64,000 nt of DNA, from NCBI RefSeq assembly GCF_943193215.1, contig NZ_CALPDH010000022.1, positions 51,959-115,958 of the forward strand. Reading direction: 5' to 3'. This document shows positions 7,437 to 16,753 of this stretch, one piece after another. A program made the position numbers and the translations under genes. This DNA is from Acetatifactor aquisgranensis. GTDB lineage: Bacteria; Bacillota; Clostridia; Lachnospirales; Lachnospiraceae. The notes beneath the pieces were generated by a model. That model worked only from the letters and a program-made list of their open reading frames with translations. It ran no database searches and had not been told where the DNA came from. Within the stretch, counting starts at the first letter, position 1, and each line of letters opens with the position of its first letter.

Positions 7437-10400
7437 TCACTCCCTCTCCGCCAATTTCCCGGCATCCCGTTTCCTCTCTCTTATGACCGCCTCATAGATG
7501 CAGGGGATGACCACCAGCGTCAGCAAAGTACCGTAGGTCAGTCCGCCGATGGTGACCACCGCCATGGGACGCGCCATCTCCGAGCCCATATCATTGCTGA
7601 ACACCATGGTGGACAGAGCCAAAATAGTAGTCAGCGCAGTCATCAGCACAGGGCGCAGTCTGGTGCGTCCGGCAGTCAGAATCGCCTCCCGCTTCTCCAT
7701 GCCGCTCTCACGCAGCTGGTTCATATAATCGATGATAACAATACCATTGTTCACGATGACGCCGGCCAGCATGACAAATCCAATCATGGCGATGACGCTC
7801 ACCTCGCTTCCGCTGATATAGAGCCCCATGAAGCCTCCCGTAAAAGCCAGCGGAATGGTAAACAGGATAATGAAAGGCGAAAGCAGGGACTGGAACTGCG
7901 CCACCATAATCAGGTACATGAACACCACAGCCAGCACCAGCATCAGCACCATCTGCTCCATGGCGTCCTCAATGGTCTCATTCTCGCCGGAAAATACCAG
8001 CTGATAGCCTGCAGGCATCTCATAATCCGCCAGCTTCTCCTCCACGTCCGTGGCCACCAGGCCTACGTTATAACCCTCGGCAATAGACGCGGAAACGGAG
8101 ATATATCTGGTCTGATCCACGCGGCTGATGGAAGAAAGCGCTTCTGTGGTCTCAAAAGAGGCGATATCGGACAGGGGTACTTTCACGCTCTCCCCCTCCT
8201 CATCGGTGCCGTCTATCTCCAGCTGCCTGACCAGTTCTCTGGTCAGTTCAATGTCGCTGCCGTTCATGACATATACATTGTAGTCTTTTTCATCCGCCAC
8301 CAGTGTCGTGGCGCTGCCGGCCTCCGCAAGCCTTGCGTAAAGCTGGGCGTACACCTGGGCCACTGTGAGGCCATAATGCACCGCCTCGTCCCGGTTGACG
8401 GTAATCCGCAGTTCCTCATCCGCGTCCTCCAGACCACTGTTGACCTCGGCAGTACCCTCTACGCTCTCTATGACAGCCGCCACTTCCTCCGCGATGCGCC
8501 GCAGGGTGTCCAGGTCACGTCCGCGCACCTGCACGACGATGCCGCTTCCTCCCATGGCGCTCATATCCATGCTGGAGGTGTCCACTGTAATCTCGGCATC
8601 CAGCCCTGCTGTCTTTTCTTTGATGATACGGCCAATCTCCTCATTGCTCATGGTCTTGTCTTCCCTTGTCACCACATAGACCGACGCGCTGTTAGTGCTG
8701 CCGCCTCCGCCGCCCAGCAGAGCCATGTTGGAGCTGCTGGACATGGCGCCCACGTTCTCCACATCTTCGATGGAGCGGATAGCCTCCACCACCTGATCTG
8801 TCACCTCACCGGTCTCCGCCAGCGTGGCTTCTTCCGCCAGCGCCACATTCACCGTCAGCTGGGTGGAATCCATATCCGACATGAAAGCCGTACCATTGGT
8901 GAACGCCAGCGCCACACTGGCCACCAGCAGCACCAATGTCAGGAGGAATACCAGTGGCTTTACCCGCAGGGCGCCGCTCAGCAGTTTTTCATAGCCTTTC
9001 GCCAGACCGCCGAAAAGTTTCCCCTCTTTCTGCTCTTTCGTCTTCACAAGAAGCTTTGAGGACATGGCAGGCACCACAGTCAGGGCAATCAAAAGGCTTG
9101 CCAGCAGGGAATAGGCAATAGTCAGTCCCATGTCCACGAACAGCTGTCTGGTGATGCCTTCCGTGAACACAATGGGCAGGAACACGCACACCGTGGTGAG
9201 AGTGGATGCCAGAATAGCTCCCGCCACCTCCCGGGCTCCTTCCGTGGCCGCCTCACGCACAGAGCGTCCCTCGCTGCGCATACGATAAATATTTTCAATC
9301 ACCACGATGGAATTATCCACCAGCATGCCGATGCCAAGGGCCAGGCCTGACAGCGAAATGATGTTCAGGGTCACGCCGCTGAAATACATGCATACTATGG
9401 CGGTGACCAGGCTGACAGGGATGGAGAATGCCACCACCAGAGTCGGCCTGATATCCTTTAAAAAAAGAATCAATATCAGAATCGCAAGAACCGCGCCGAA
9501 GAGTATATTGTCGATGATGGAATCCATGACCAGATCGATGTAGATTCCCTGATCCATCAGCGTAATCAGCGACAAATCCGTATTTTCCTCCATCATCTCC
9601 CCGAACCGCTCTGCCAGCCGGTCCGACACCTCGCCGGTAGAATAGCCTGTCTGCTTCTGGATGGTCAGCATGACTCCCGCACTGCCGTCCACATTGGCAT
9701 AGATTTCCCCGGAATTGTCCGTGTAGAACACATCCGCCACATCGCCCAGCGTGATGACAGGCACCCCGTCCATATGCAGATCCATCAAAGGCAGCTCCTG
9801 CAGCTCCTCCACTGTGGAGGGCTTGTCGCCTACGCGCACCATATAGCTGATGCCATCCTCGGTCACATAGCCCGCAGGCATGGAAAAGTTCTGAGCCGTC
9901 AGCAGGCTTTTGATCGTATCCACGGTAAGCTTATCCGTCATATCCGCCTGGCTCCTGGCAGTCTCCTTTGCCTCCTCCAGCTGCTCCTCGCCATCCTCCA
10001 GCTGCTCCTCCGCATCCTCCAGCTGCTTTGCGGCCTCATCCATCTGGTCCAGACCGCTCTTTATCTGTTCTTCCCCGCTGTCCAGCTGGGACTCCGCCAT
10101 CTCCAGCTGGTATTCTCCCATGGAAATGGTGGCCTTGCCATTGGCAAACTCAATGGCCGCAGTCATCTGTCCTTTCTCGATAGCCACAAGCCCTGCATTG
10201 ATATCACTGATGGCCTTGTTCAGATCCGTGACATTCTGACTGGCCAGGACAGCATTGATCTGCGCCACATATCCCTCATAGCCCAGGCCGCCTGTAAGCG
10301 CTGTCAATGCGGTCTGCATGTCGTCATACTGCTCCGGCAGCTTGAACATGTCCATGGAAAGCGCTTCTGAAGCCGCCATCTCAGAAGCCCCCAGTGCAGT

Positions 10401-11741
10401 CCCCACTGTGGTGGTCAGATTCTGCACAGATTCCGTTATAGCGCCTATATCAGGCAGATTTCCCGTTGCGATATCCTCCAGATTCAGCACAGGATACCAG
10501 GGATCCAGATCCCTTGCGGCATTGATTATCTGGGCCATCTGCTCGTCCGCGGATACCAGCATGTCCAGAGCGCTGTTGCCCACAAATTCCTGCCGCAGCT
10601 GTTCGATATTGCTCTGGGCTCCATACATGGCGTTCACGGCCTCGCTCAGCGCCCTGAGAGACTCTTCATCGGTAATCCCTCCTGAAACGATTCCCGCAAG
10701 GGTTTTCAGAGAGTCCCCCCATATCTGCATATTTTCCGCGTATCTGGTCGTATAGCTGCCATCCCGCAGCTGCTCCAGTCCCGCTCTCTGTTCTCTGATC
10801 TGAGGAATCATGGGGGCCATCTGCTGCAACCCGTCATTCAACTGCTTCGCCGTAGCCAGATTGGTCTGGATCTCCTCCAACTGGGATTTCGCCGTCAGCA
10901 GGGCATTCTTCTGTGCCGCCAGCTGGCTGCTGATTGCCTCCTGCTGGCTCTCCAGTTCCGCCTTGCCGTTCTCCAGCTCCGCCTTGCCGTCCTCCAGTTC
11001 CTTTCGTCCGTTCGCCAGCTCCCTCTGTCCGTCCAGCAGTTCCCTGCGCCCGTCCTCCAGCTCCGCCTTGCCGTCCTCCAGTTCCTTTCGTCCGTCCGCC
11101 AGCTCTTCTTCCGCATCCTTCATCTTGTCGTCGATGGCGGCAAATATCTTCTCATTGATGGCGTCCACCTTATCCTGGCGGATGATGACATTCACACTCT
11201 CCTCCAGCAGCCCAGTAGCGCTGACGCTGGCCACGCCCTCGATGCTCTCCAGCTCCGGCATGACCTGATCCTGTACATATGTACTGATCTGGGCATTGTC
11301 CATGCCATCCACGCCCACTGCCGCAATCATCACCGGCAGCATATCCGGATTCAGCTTCATGATAATGGGATTTCCGATGGAGTCGTCCCAATAGCTCTTG
11401 ATCTGGTCCAGGCTCTCCCGGATTTCCAGGGACACCGCGTTCATGTCTGCCGTCTGGGCGAACTCCAGGATGACCATGGAATAGTTCTCATTGGACACGG
11501 AGCTGATACTTTCGATGTTGCTCACCGTGGCCATGGAGGCCTCCACCGGCTGCGTCACCGCCATCTCCACCGTCTCAGGGCTCGCGCCGGGATATGTCGT
11601 CATGACGATGACATAAGGCAGGCTGATGCTTGGCAGCAAGTCCGTGGTCATCCTGGTAAAGGACACCACCCCCAGCACGATGGCCAGCACCACGCCCACC
11701 AGCACTGTGTAAGGTTTTTTTACGCTGAATTTCGATATCAT
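7437..11741 (-). CDS. RND-family efflux transporter with large coiled-coil insert
   Basis: A protein of about 1434 residues resembling the AcrB/HAE1 superfamily of proton-driven exporters in the cytoplasmic membrane. It starts with the usual first helix and the TTDLLPSISLPYV porter entry. The TM core is recognisable (GIGMLVDNSIVVIENIYR around residue 775; GVIVNNGIVIIDYMNQLR near the end), and the FMYLIMVAQFQSLLSPFII-like segment is present. Between porter subdomains, at about residues 205-270 and 600-650, lies a long heptad region made of repeats such as LEDGKAE, predicted to be coiled coil. Single-chain RND pumps with such hairpins occur in Firmicutes, which lack an outer membrane. The start at 11741 follows GGGAGG. 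Substrate unknown. Confidence 0.9.
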   Translation of the reverse strand: MISKFSVKKPYTVLVGVVLAIVLGVVSFTRMTTDLLPSISLPYVIVMTTYPGASPETVEMAVTQPVEASMATVSNIESISSVSNENYSMVILEFAQTADMNAVSLEIRESLDQIKSYWDDSIGNPIIMKLNPDMLPVMIAAVGVDGMDNAQISTYVQDQVMPELESIEGVASVSATGLLEESVNVIIRQDKVDAINEKIFAAIDDKMKDAEEELADGRKELEDGKAELEDGRRELLDGQRELANGRKELEDGKAELENGKAELESQQEAISSQLAAQKNALLTAKSQLEEIQTNLATAKQLNDGLQQMAPMIPQIREQRAGLEQLRDGSYTTRYAENMQIWGDSLKTLAGIVSGGITDEESLRALSEAVNAMYGAQSNIEQLRQEFVGNSALDMLVSADEQMAQIINAARDLDPWYPVLNLEDIATGNLPDIGAITESVQNLTTTVGTALGASEMAASEALSMDMFKLPEQYDDMQTALTALTGGLGYEGYVAQINAVLASQNVTDLNKAISDINAGLVAIEKGQMTAAIEFANGKATISMGEYQLEMAESQLDSGEEQIKSGLDQMDEAAKQLEDAEEQLEDGEEQLEEAKETARSQADMTDKLTVDTIKSLLTAQNFSMPAGYVTEDGISYMVRVGDKPSTVEELQELPLMDLHMDGVPVITLGDVADVFYTDNSGEIYANVDGSAGVMLTIQKQTGYSTGEVSDRLAERFGEMMEENTDLSLITLMDQGIYIDLVMDSIIDNILFGAVLAILILILFLKDIRPTLVVAFSIPVSLVTAIVCMYFSGVTLNIISLSGLALGIGMLVDNSIVVIENIYRMRSEGRSVREAATEGAREVAGAILASTLTTVCVFLPIVFTEGITRQLFVDMGLTIAYSLLASLLIALTVVPAMSSKLLVKTKEQKEGKLFGGLAKGYEKLLSGALRVKPLVFLLTLVLLVASVALAFTNGTAFMSDMDSTQLTVNVALAEEATLAETGEVTDQVVEAIRSIEDVENVGAMSSSSNMALLGGGGGSTNSASVYVVTREDKTMSNEEIGRIIKEKTAGLDAEITVDTSSMDMSAMGGSGIVVQVRGRDLDTLRRIAEEVAAVIESVEGTAEVNSGLEDADEELRITVNRDEAVHYGLTVAQVYAQLYARLAEAGSATTLVADEKDYNVYVMNGSDIELTRELVRQLEIDGTDEEGESVKVPLSDIASFETTEALSSISRVDQTRYISVSASIAEGYNVGLVATDVEEKLADYEMPAGYQLVFSGENETIEDAMEQMVLMLVLAVVFMYLIMVAQFQSLLSPFIILFTIPLAFTGGFMGLYISGSEVSVIAMIGFVMLAGVIVNNGIVIIDYMNQLRESGMEKREAILTAGRTRLRPVLMTALTTILALSTMVFSNDMGSEMARPMAVVTIGGLTYGTLLTLVVIPCIYEAVIRERKRDAGKLAERE

Positions 11742-11762
11742 GTTCTTTCCTCCCTGCACATT

Positions 11763-11778
11763 CCGACTGACTGGTCGG
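11763..11778 (-). promoter_or_regulatory. TetR-type operator in front of the RND-tetR operon
   Basis: CCGAC-6 bp-GTCGG, with an inner GACTGACTGGTC, is an imperfect palindrome of the kind bound by AcrR/TetR repressors. It lies a few bases after the predicted transcript start (about 11784) and before the start codon, ideal for repression. Confidence 0.65.
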
Positions 11779-11790
11779 TTTCCGCCGTTT

Positions 11791-11819
11791 ATTGTATGCC
11801 CTGAATCATACAATGTCAA
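11791..11819 (-). promoter_or_regulatory. Consensus sigma-A promoter for the RND-tetR operon
   Basis: On the minus strand a perfect TTGACA (11819-11814) and TACAAT (11796-11791) are separated by exactly 17 bp. This is one of the strongest promoters in the window, consistent with a gene held down by a repressor. Confidence 0.85.
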
Positions 11820-11840
11820 TAGAGGGAATCTATTGTTTTT

Positions 11841-11889
11841 CTAAAAAAAATATAAAGACAGCCGCACATGTCTTCCATGTACAGCCGTC
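11841..11889 (-). terminator. Terminator after sigH (end of the cysteine operon)
   Basis: A 14-bp stem (11857-11870 with 11876-11889, three G-U pairs on the minus strand) around a GAAGA loop, followed on the minus strand by a T-rich run. It starts 7 bp after the sigH stop codon. Confidence 0.85.
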
Positions 11890-11896
11890 CTCATTT

Positions 11897-12514
11897 TCAC
11901 AGCATCTTCTTTATCTTGGCTTTCAGGCGCTGCAGCGCATTGTCCGTGGCTTTCTCGTCCCTGCCCAGCACCTTGGCGATCTGGGTGTAGCTCATGCCGG
12001 TGATGTAGAGATCCAGCACCTGATTCTCGAAATCGCTCAGTTCCTCCTCTATGGTCTTCTCCAGATAGGCCACCCGCTCCTTGTCCAGGAACAGTTCCTC
12101 CGGGTTCAGCTCCGGCCTGTCCGTCAGAAGCTCCGCCAGCCGCAGGCCGTCCCTGTCGTCCCCGGCAGTCTCCCCGTCCAGAGGCACATAGGTGTTCAGC
12201 GGAAAATGCTTTTTACGCTTGGCGGCCTGCACCGCCGTGTAAATCTGGCGGTTGACGCACAGTTCCGCAAAAGTGCTGAAGCTGGCGTCCCTTCCCATGT
12301 CATAGTCCCGCACAGCCTTGAACAGGCCTATCATGCCCTCCTGAATCAAGTCCTCGCTGTCCGCTCCTAAGATGAACATGGACTTTGCCTTGCTGCGCAC
12401 CAGGTTCTTGTATTTGTCGCAGATATAGTCCATGACGGAAGTCTCCCCCCGCCGCAGGCGGTCAATCAATTCATCATCGCTGTATTGGCTGTAGCCATCA
12501 AACCACTCACCCAT
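11897..12514 (-). CDS. sigH: RNA polymerase sigma-H (sigma-30) factor
   Basis: A 205-residue alternative sigma factor that directs early sporulation and stationary-phase transcription in Firmicutes. Region 2 is plain: DELIDRLRRGETSVMDYICDKY, then ADSEDLIQEGMIGLFKAVRDYD and SFSTFAELCVNRQIYTA. Region 4 follows at the C-terminus: FENQVLDLYITGMSYTQIAKVLGRDEKATDNALQR. The length and the position at the end of the cysS-mrnC-rlmB cluster match the arrangement known for spo0H/sigH in Clostridia and Bacilli. AGAGGA precedes the start. A strong terminator follows. This suggests, but does not prove, a spore-forming ancestry. Confidence 0.93.
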   Translation of the reverse strand: MGEWFDGYSQYSDDELIDRLRRGETSVMDYICDKYKNLVRSKAKSMFILGADSEDLIQEGMIGLFKAVRDYDMGRDASFSTFAELCVNRQIYTAVQAAKRKKHFPLNTYVPLDGETAGDDRDGLRLAELLTDRPELNPEELFLDKERVAYLEKTIEEELSDFENQVLDLYITGMSYTQIAKVLGRDEKATDNALQRLKAKIKKML

Positions 12515-12529
12515 ATCCGAAATTCCTCT

Positions 12530-13270
12530 TTATCCCCTTCTCTGGCGCAGGATTTCATAGGCCAGCACACCGGCCGCTACCGAGGCATTCAGGGAGTCGA
12601 TTTTCCCTTTCATGGGAATGGCGGCCACCATATCGCATTTCTCTTTCACCAGCCTGCCGACGCCCTCGCCCTCGTTTCCTACCACCAGCCCGACGGGGCC
12701 TTTCATATCAACGTCGTACATGACCGTACCGCTCATGTCGGCACAGACGAACCATAATCCCTCTTTCTTCAGCTCCTCAATGGTCTTTGCCAGATTGGTG
12801 ACCTTGGCTACAGGTGTGTAGTTCAGCGCCCCCGCGGAAGTCCTGGCCACCGTGGCCGTCAGTCCCGCCGCCCGGTTCTTCGGAATGATGATGCCGTGGG
12901 CGCCAGCCAGATTTGCCGTACGGATAATCGCGCCCAGATTGTGGGGATCCTCGATATTGTCCAGAAGGATGATAAAGGGCGGCTCCTGTTTCGCTTTCGC
13001 TGCCTGGAGAATATCCTGCACGGTGGCGTACTCATAGGCTGCCGCCATGGCGATGACCCCCTGATGCTTCCCTGTGGCGGACATCTGATCCAGGCGTTCT
13101 CTGGTCACATACCTGATGATGGTGTCCTGCTTTTTGGCCTCTTTCTTAATGGCCACAATCGGTCCGTCCTGGCAGCCGTCCTGCACATAGATTTTATCTA
13201 TGGTCTTGCCCGAACGGAAAGCCTCCCTCACTGCGTTTCTTCCTTCTATCGTAAATTCTTCGTATCTCAT
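12530..13270 (-). CDS. rlmB: 23S rRNA 2'-O-methyltransferase RlmB (TrmH/SpoU family)
   Basis: A 246-residue SPOUT-class methyltransferase that uses SAM to methylate a ribose in 23S rRNA (G2251 in E. coli numbering). The N-terminal substrate domain (EGRNAVREAFRSGKTIDKIYV) is followed by the knotted catalytic domain with motif 1 (LDNIEDPHNLGAIIRTANLAG, about 133-153), motif 2 (VGNEGEGVGRLV, about 198-209) and motif 3 (IPMKGKIDSLNASVAAGVL, about 219-237). A strong AAGGAGG precedes the ATG. It sits between mrnC and sigH with tight spacing, in the expected order. Confidence 0.93.
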   Translation of the reverse strand: MRYEEFTIEGRNAVREAFRSGKTIDKIYVQDGCQDGPIVAIKKEAKKQDTIIRYVTRERLDQMSATGKHQGVIAMAAAYEYATVQDILQAAKAKQEPPFIILLDNIEDPHNLGAIIRTANLAGAHGIIIPKNRAAGLTATVARTSAGALNYTPVAKVTNLAKTIEELKKEGLWFVCADMSGTVMYDVDMKGPVGLVVGNEGEGVGRLVKEKCDMVAAIPMKGKIDSLNASVAAGVLAYEILRQRRG

Positions 13271-13306
13271 ATTTCCTCCTTCTCTATTGTCCCTTTTTTG
13301 GGATTT

Positions 13307-13855
13307 TCATATTTCCAATCCTGCCAGTTCGATGCCCTTTTTTACCAGATATAATGCCCGCTCCATATTGTCCGCCAGATAGAGATACCCTATCACCGCC
13401 TCGAAACCGGTGGCTTTCAGATAATCCGCCACGCTGGCGTTCTTGGCCGTGGTATGCGGTTTTGAGTTCTTTCCGCGACGGTAAACCGACTGTTCTTCTT
13501 CCGTAAAGCTGTCCATCAGGGTCTGTACAATCCTGGACTGGGCGCCCGCACTGACATACCGCACGGTAATCCGATGCAGATTGTTCACGGGACGGTTCGC
13601 CCGCGACACCACCACCGTGCGTATGATCAAATCATAGACCACGTCCCCGATATAGGCCAGCGTCAGGGGAGAATAGCTGCGGATATCCTGTTGTTTACCG
13701 GGAAAAACATCCTTGATTGCCGCAAGCAGACTTCCCCTGCCCGTGTTCTTTCCCGCTTCTTCCCATGCCTGACCGCACCTGTCTCCCGCATTCATTCCGA
13801 GACTGCCGTCTCTTCCATCCTCCGGCCTGTCTGGCGTCTTTATGCTTTCTTCCAT
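13307..13855 (-). CDS. mrnC: Mini-ribonuclease III (MrnC)
   Basis: A 182-residue RNase III-fold nuclease lacking a dsRNA-binding domain, which matures 23S rRNA in Firmicutes. The catalytic region begins near residue 60: LTLAYIGDVVYDLIIR (first acidic cluster). It continues with the KTAKNASVAD-type helix (here HTTAKNASVADYLKATGFEAVIGYLYL, about 134-160), which carries the second catalytic Glu. The first 55 residues are an extra polar N-terminal extension not usual in the family (typical length 130-145). It overlaps the end of cysS by 16 bases. A start further inside is possible but no better ribosome site is seen. Confidence 0.9.
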   Translation of the reverse strand: MEESIKTPDRPEDGRDGSLGMNAGDRCGQAWEEAGKNTGRGSLLAAIKDVFPGKQQDIRSYSPLTLAYIGDVVYDLIIRTVVVSRANRPVNNLHRITVRYVSAGAQSRIVQTLMDSFTEEEQSVYRRGKNSKPHTTAKNASVADYLKATGFEAVIGYLYLADNMERALYLVKKGIELAGLEI

Positions 13856-15261
13856 TTCACGCCCTCACGAGTATCTTCCAGGATAATCCCTTTCTCCAGC
13901 AGTTCTGCCCTGATTTCATCTGCTCTGGCAAAATTCTTCTCTTTCTTGGCAGCCTTGCGCTCTTCGATCTTCTCTAAAATATAACTCTCCATCTCGGCGT
14001 CCACACCGCTGTCCGCCTCCTTTTCCGCATAAGCTGTGGTCAGATCCAGGGACAGCACCTTGTCGAAGTCCTCCGCCAGGGCATATTTCGTGGCATCCGA
14101 CATCTCCTCCTTCAGCATGTCGTAAAGCACCGTCAGCGCCATGGAGGAATTCAAATCGTCGCACAGAGCCGCCTGGAACTTCTGCCTGTAAAGTTCCGCT
14201 TTCTCCCGGTCCGCTTCCCCTTCCTTCCCCAGCCCGCCGATGCGCTTCACCAGCTTCTCATAGGCCGCCCGGGCATTGTCCAGTGCGTCAAAGGAGAACT
14301 CCAGGGGCTTGCGGTAATGGGACTGGAGACAGAACAGCCGGTACACTTTCGGGTCATAGCCCCTGGACTTCAGCAGAGAAACCGTCAAAAACTCCCCCTT
14401 GGACTTGCTCATCTTCCCCGCCTTATCGTTCAGATGATGCACATGAACCCAGTAATTGCACCATTTATGCCCCAGATAGGCCTCGCTCTGGGCAATCTCG
14501 TTGGTGTGATGAGGGAAGATATTGTCCACGCCGCCGCAGTGGATGTCCATGTACTCGCCCAGATGCTTCATGGAGATGCAGGAGCACTCGATGTGCCAGC
14601 CGGGATACCCCAGCCCCCAGGGGCTCTCCCACTTCAGCTCCTGATCCTCGAACTTGGACTTGGTGAACCACAGCACGAAATCCGTCTTGTTCCGCTTGTT
14701 CCCATCCTCGTCCACGTCGTCCCGCACGCCCACCAGCAGCTCCTCCTCACTGTGGTTGGAGAGCACATAATACTCTTTCAGTTTGGAGGTGTCAAAGTAG
14801 ATGTTCCCGCCGCTCTCATAGGCGTAGCCCTTCTCCATGAGCCCCTCTATCATGCGGATGAACTCAGAAATGCAGTTGGTGGCAGGCTCCACCACATCCG
14901 GTGTCTTGATGTTCAGGTCTGCGCAGTCGGCGAAAAAAGCATCCGTGTAGAACTTCGCAATCTCCATCACCGTCTTGTGCTCCCGCTTCGCGCCCTTGAG
15001 CATCTTGTCCTCGCCGGTGTCCGCGTCGCTGGACAGATGTCCCACGTCCGTGATGTTCATGACCCGCTTCACATCATAGCCGATATACCGTAAAGTTTTT
15101 TCCAGCAAATCCTCCATAATATAGCTTCTCAGGTTCCCGATATGGGCAAAATGGTACACCGTGGGGCCGCAGGTGTACATGCCTACCCTCCCCTCCTCAT
15201 TGGGGATGAACTGCTCCACCTTTCTGGTGAGCGTGTTGTAGATTCTTAGCTTGTTCTCCAT
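13840..15261 (-). CDS. cysS: Cysteinyl-tRNA synthetase
   Basis: A 473-residue class I aminoacyl-tRNA synthetase that charges tRNA-Cys. Visible are MYTCGPTVY (zinc/substrate Cys at about residue 30), the HIGH-type motif AHIGNLRSY, the zinc-site region with WHIECSCISMKHLGEYMDIHCGG split over about 205-227, and the KMSKS loop GKMSKSKG near residue 270. The C-terminal helical bundle and a lysine-rich tail follow. AGAGGAG precedes the ATG. It is transcribed after cysE from the T-box leader at 16431-16747, so cysteine starvation should raise both cysteine synthesis and charging. Confidence 0.96.
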   Translation of the reverse strand: MENKLRIYNTLTRKVEQFIPNEEGRVGMYTCGPTVYHFAHIGNLRSYIMEDLLEKTLRYIGYDVKRVMNITDVGHLSSDADTGEDKMLKGAKREHKTVMEIAKFYTDAFFADCADLNIKTPDVVEPATNCISEFIRMIEGLMEKGYAYESGGNIYFDTSKLKEYYVLSNHSEEELLVGVRDDVDEDGNKRNKTDFVLWFTKSKFEDQELKWESPWGLGYPGWHIECSCISMKHLGEYMDIHCGGVDNIFPHHTNEIAQSEAYLGHKWCNYWVHVHHLNDKAGKMSKSKGEFLTVSLLKSRGYDPKVYRLFCLQSHYRKPLEFSFDALDNARAAYEKLVKRIGGLGKEGEADREKAELYRQKFQAALCDDLNSSMALTVLYDMLKEEMSDATKYALAEDFDKVLSLDLTTAYAEKEADSGVDAEMESYILEKIEERKAAKKEKNFARADEIRAELLEKGIILEDTREGVKWKKA

Positions 15262-15337
15262 TTTTCTCCTCTCTGCCCCACCGGGCTATAGTGCTTATTT
15301 TCCTACCGTAAATCGATTCGTCTTTCTCTCCATACCC

Positions 15338-15612
15338 TCACAGCCGGAAACGCTCTTTGATTTCCAGCCTGTATCTTTCGTCATAGCTCTGTAGCCTGCG
15401 GAAAGAAGTTTCGATATCCTGCTTCGATGCCTTGCTGCGCAGCCTGTTCTCCGTCACGTTCCTTGCTTTGCGCACCTCTTCGGAAGCCGCCAGCTCCACA
15501 TAGTAGTCGTCATATGGTTACGGAAAAGCCGTAAATCCGTTATCTTCATCAGTTCTCGGCCTACGGTCATCTTGCCCACGGCACTGTTGCCGATGATGAA
15601 TACCAGCTTCAT
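15338..15612 (-). pseudogene. Remnant of a P-loop kinase-like gene
   Basis: The start is intact (ATG 15612) and encodes MKLVFIIGNSAVGKMTVG, a Walker A-like nucleotide site as in small shikimate- or adenylate-kinase-like proteins. After about 33 codons (near 15510) the frame breaks. A second frame resumes with DDYYVELAASEEVRKARN and runs to the stop at 15338. The middle of the gene, at least 80 codons by comparison with normal small kinases, is gone. It lies between cysE and cysS, so transcription of the operon passes through it. Function lost. The original substrate is unknown. Confidence 0.75.
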
Positions 15613-15616
15613 GTCT

Positions 15617-16294
15617 CTATTCCCTTCTGCTGCTCCCCGTCAGGGCTTTCATCTGCTGCTCCAGCTCCAGGATGCGGTTAATCATCTCCGAATTGGCATG
15701 CTGCAGATTCGCGATGTCCTCCTTGATCGGATCGGGCAGATCCGTCTGGTTCAAAGTCTCCTGGGGCAGCGCCTGATTGCCCCGCTTCACCACCCGCCCC
15801 GGCACGCCCACCACCGTGGAACAGGGGGGCACCTCGCTTAGGACCACGCTTCCCGCGCCTATCTTGGAATTGTCGCCGATAGTAAAGGAGCCCAGAACCT
15901 TCGCCCCCGCGCTGATCATCACATTGTTGCCGATGGTGGGATGGCGCTTGCCATGCTCCTTACCCGTACCTCCCAAAGTCACCCCCTGGTACAGGGTCAC
16001 ATTGTCCCCGATAATGGTCGTCTCTCCGATAATGACGCCATTTCCGTGGTCAATAAAGAACCCCTTCCCAATCTTCGCGCCGGGATGAATCTCAATCCCT
16101 GTCTTGCGCACCCCTCTCTGCGAAACCCACCTGGCCCAGAAATAATGCCCTTTCTCGTAAAGCCTGTGGGCAATCCGGTAATGTATCATCACCTTAAAGC
16201 TGGGATAAAGAAACACCTCCATGGAAGAGTGAATAGCCGGATCCCGCTCCCTGATAATGCGAATCTCTTCCGTAATATTCCTAATAATCCCCAT
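15617..16294 (-). CDS. cysE: Serine O-acetyltransferase
   Basis: A protein of about 225 residues that makes O-acetylserine from serine and acetyl-CoA, the first step of cysteine synthesis. After an N-terminal helical part come left-handed beta-helix hexapeptide repeats: GIEIHPGAKIGKGFFIDHG, then VIIGETTIIGDNVTLYQGVTLGG and later PTIGNNVMISAGAKVLG. The DHG and GGTGKEHGKRHP elements of the active site are present. The C-terminal tail (about 190-225) is a coiled helix ending in LEQQMKAL, longer than in the short-type enzymes. I chose ATG 16294, preceded by AAAGGGG. The longer frame enters the leader RNA. Confidence 0.94.
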   Translation of the reverse strand: MGIIRNITEEIRIIRERDPAIHSSMEVFLYPSFKVMIHYRIAHRLYEKGHYFWARWVSQRGVRKTGIEIHPGAKIGKGFFIDHGNGVIIGETTIIGDNVTLYQGVTLGGTGKEHGKRHPTIGNNVMISAGAKVLGSFTIGDNSKIGAGSVVLSEVPPCSTVVGVPGRVVKRGNQALPQETLNQTDLPDPIKEDIANLQHANSEMINRILELEQQMKALTGSSRRE

Positions 16295-16430
16295 ACGATC
16301 CCCTTTCCAGAACCACCCCTTCAACACTACACCCCTACACAAAACCTGCACTTGCGAAACCCCGGGAGAATGCCTGCCCCTGGCATTCTTCCGCGTGGGA
16401 TGGCCCATAAAGCGAACTTCTTCCCACGCT

Positions 16431-16747
16431 AAAACCGCGGACAGTCCCTCTCTTTAGAGACGGATAATCCGCGGTTCCACTCTACTTAAAGGCCCATGGG
16501 CCTTTCCCTCAATACGCCTAACGCGCGCCTGCGTGTCCGCCTACCATTCCTGCCCGCCTGCCCGCTCCTCCGAGGGGCTTCTGCGGTCAAGGCCTTTCAA
16601 CGAACCTGCTCCCGGATGCACTTCCTTTTCCCCCGGCGAGGACTGCTTCCAGCACCTTTACAGTCCCTCTCTGACACCCTGTCCGGAAAAGTACTCTCTC
16701 CGTTCCCTGCATTTCACACTTATGATAAAATCAATGGCAATTCCCTA
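16431..16747 (-). ncRNA. Cysteine-specific T-box riboswitch leader
   Basis: The leader of the cysE-cysS operon. On the minus strand the T-box core AGAGTGGAACCGCGG (about 16482-16468) pairs with the uncharged tRNA end. It is followed by a terminator stem CCGCGGA...TCCGCGG (16431-16475) with a short T run. Upstream, in the stem I region, GGAAGTGCATCC contains TGC at 16620-16618 in specifier position, a cysteine codon. The AGAGAGTACT segment near the 5' end resembles the stem I entry. Uncharged tRNA-Cys would stabilise the antiterminator. The exact 5' end is inferred from the promoter. Confidence 0.88.
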
Positions 16748-16753
16748 CTAAAC

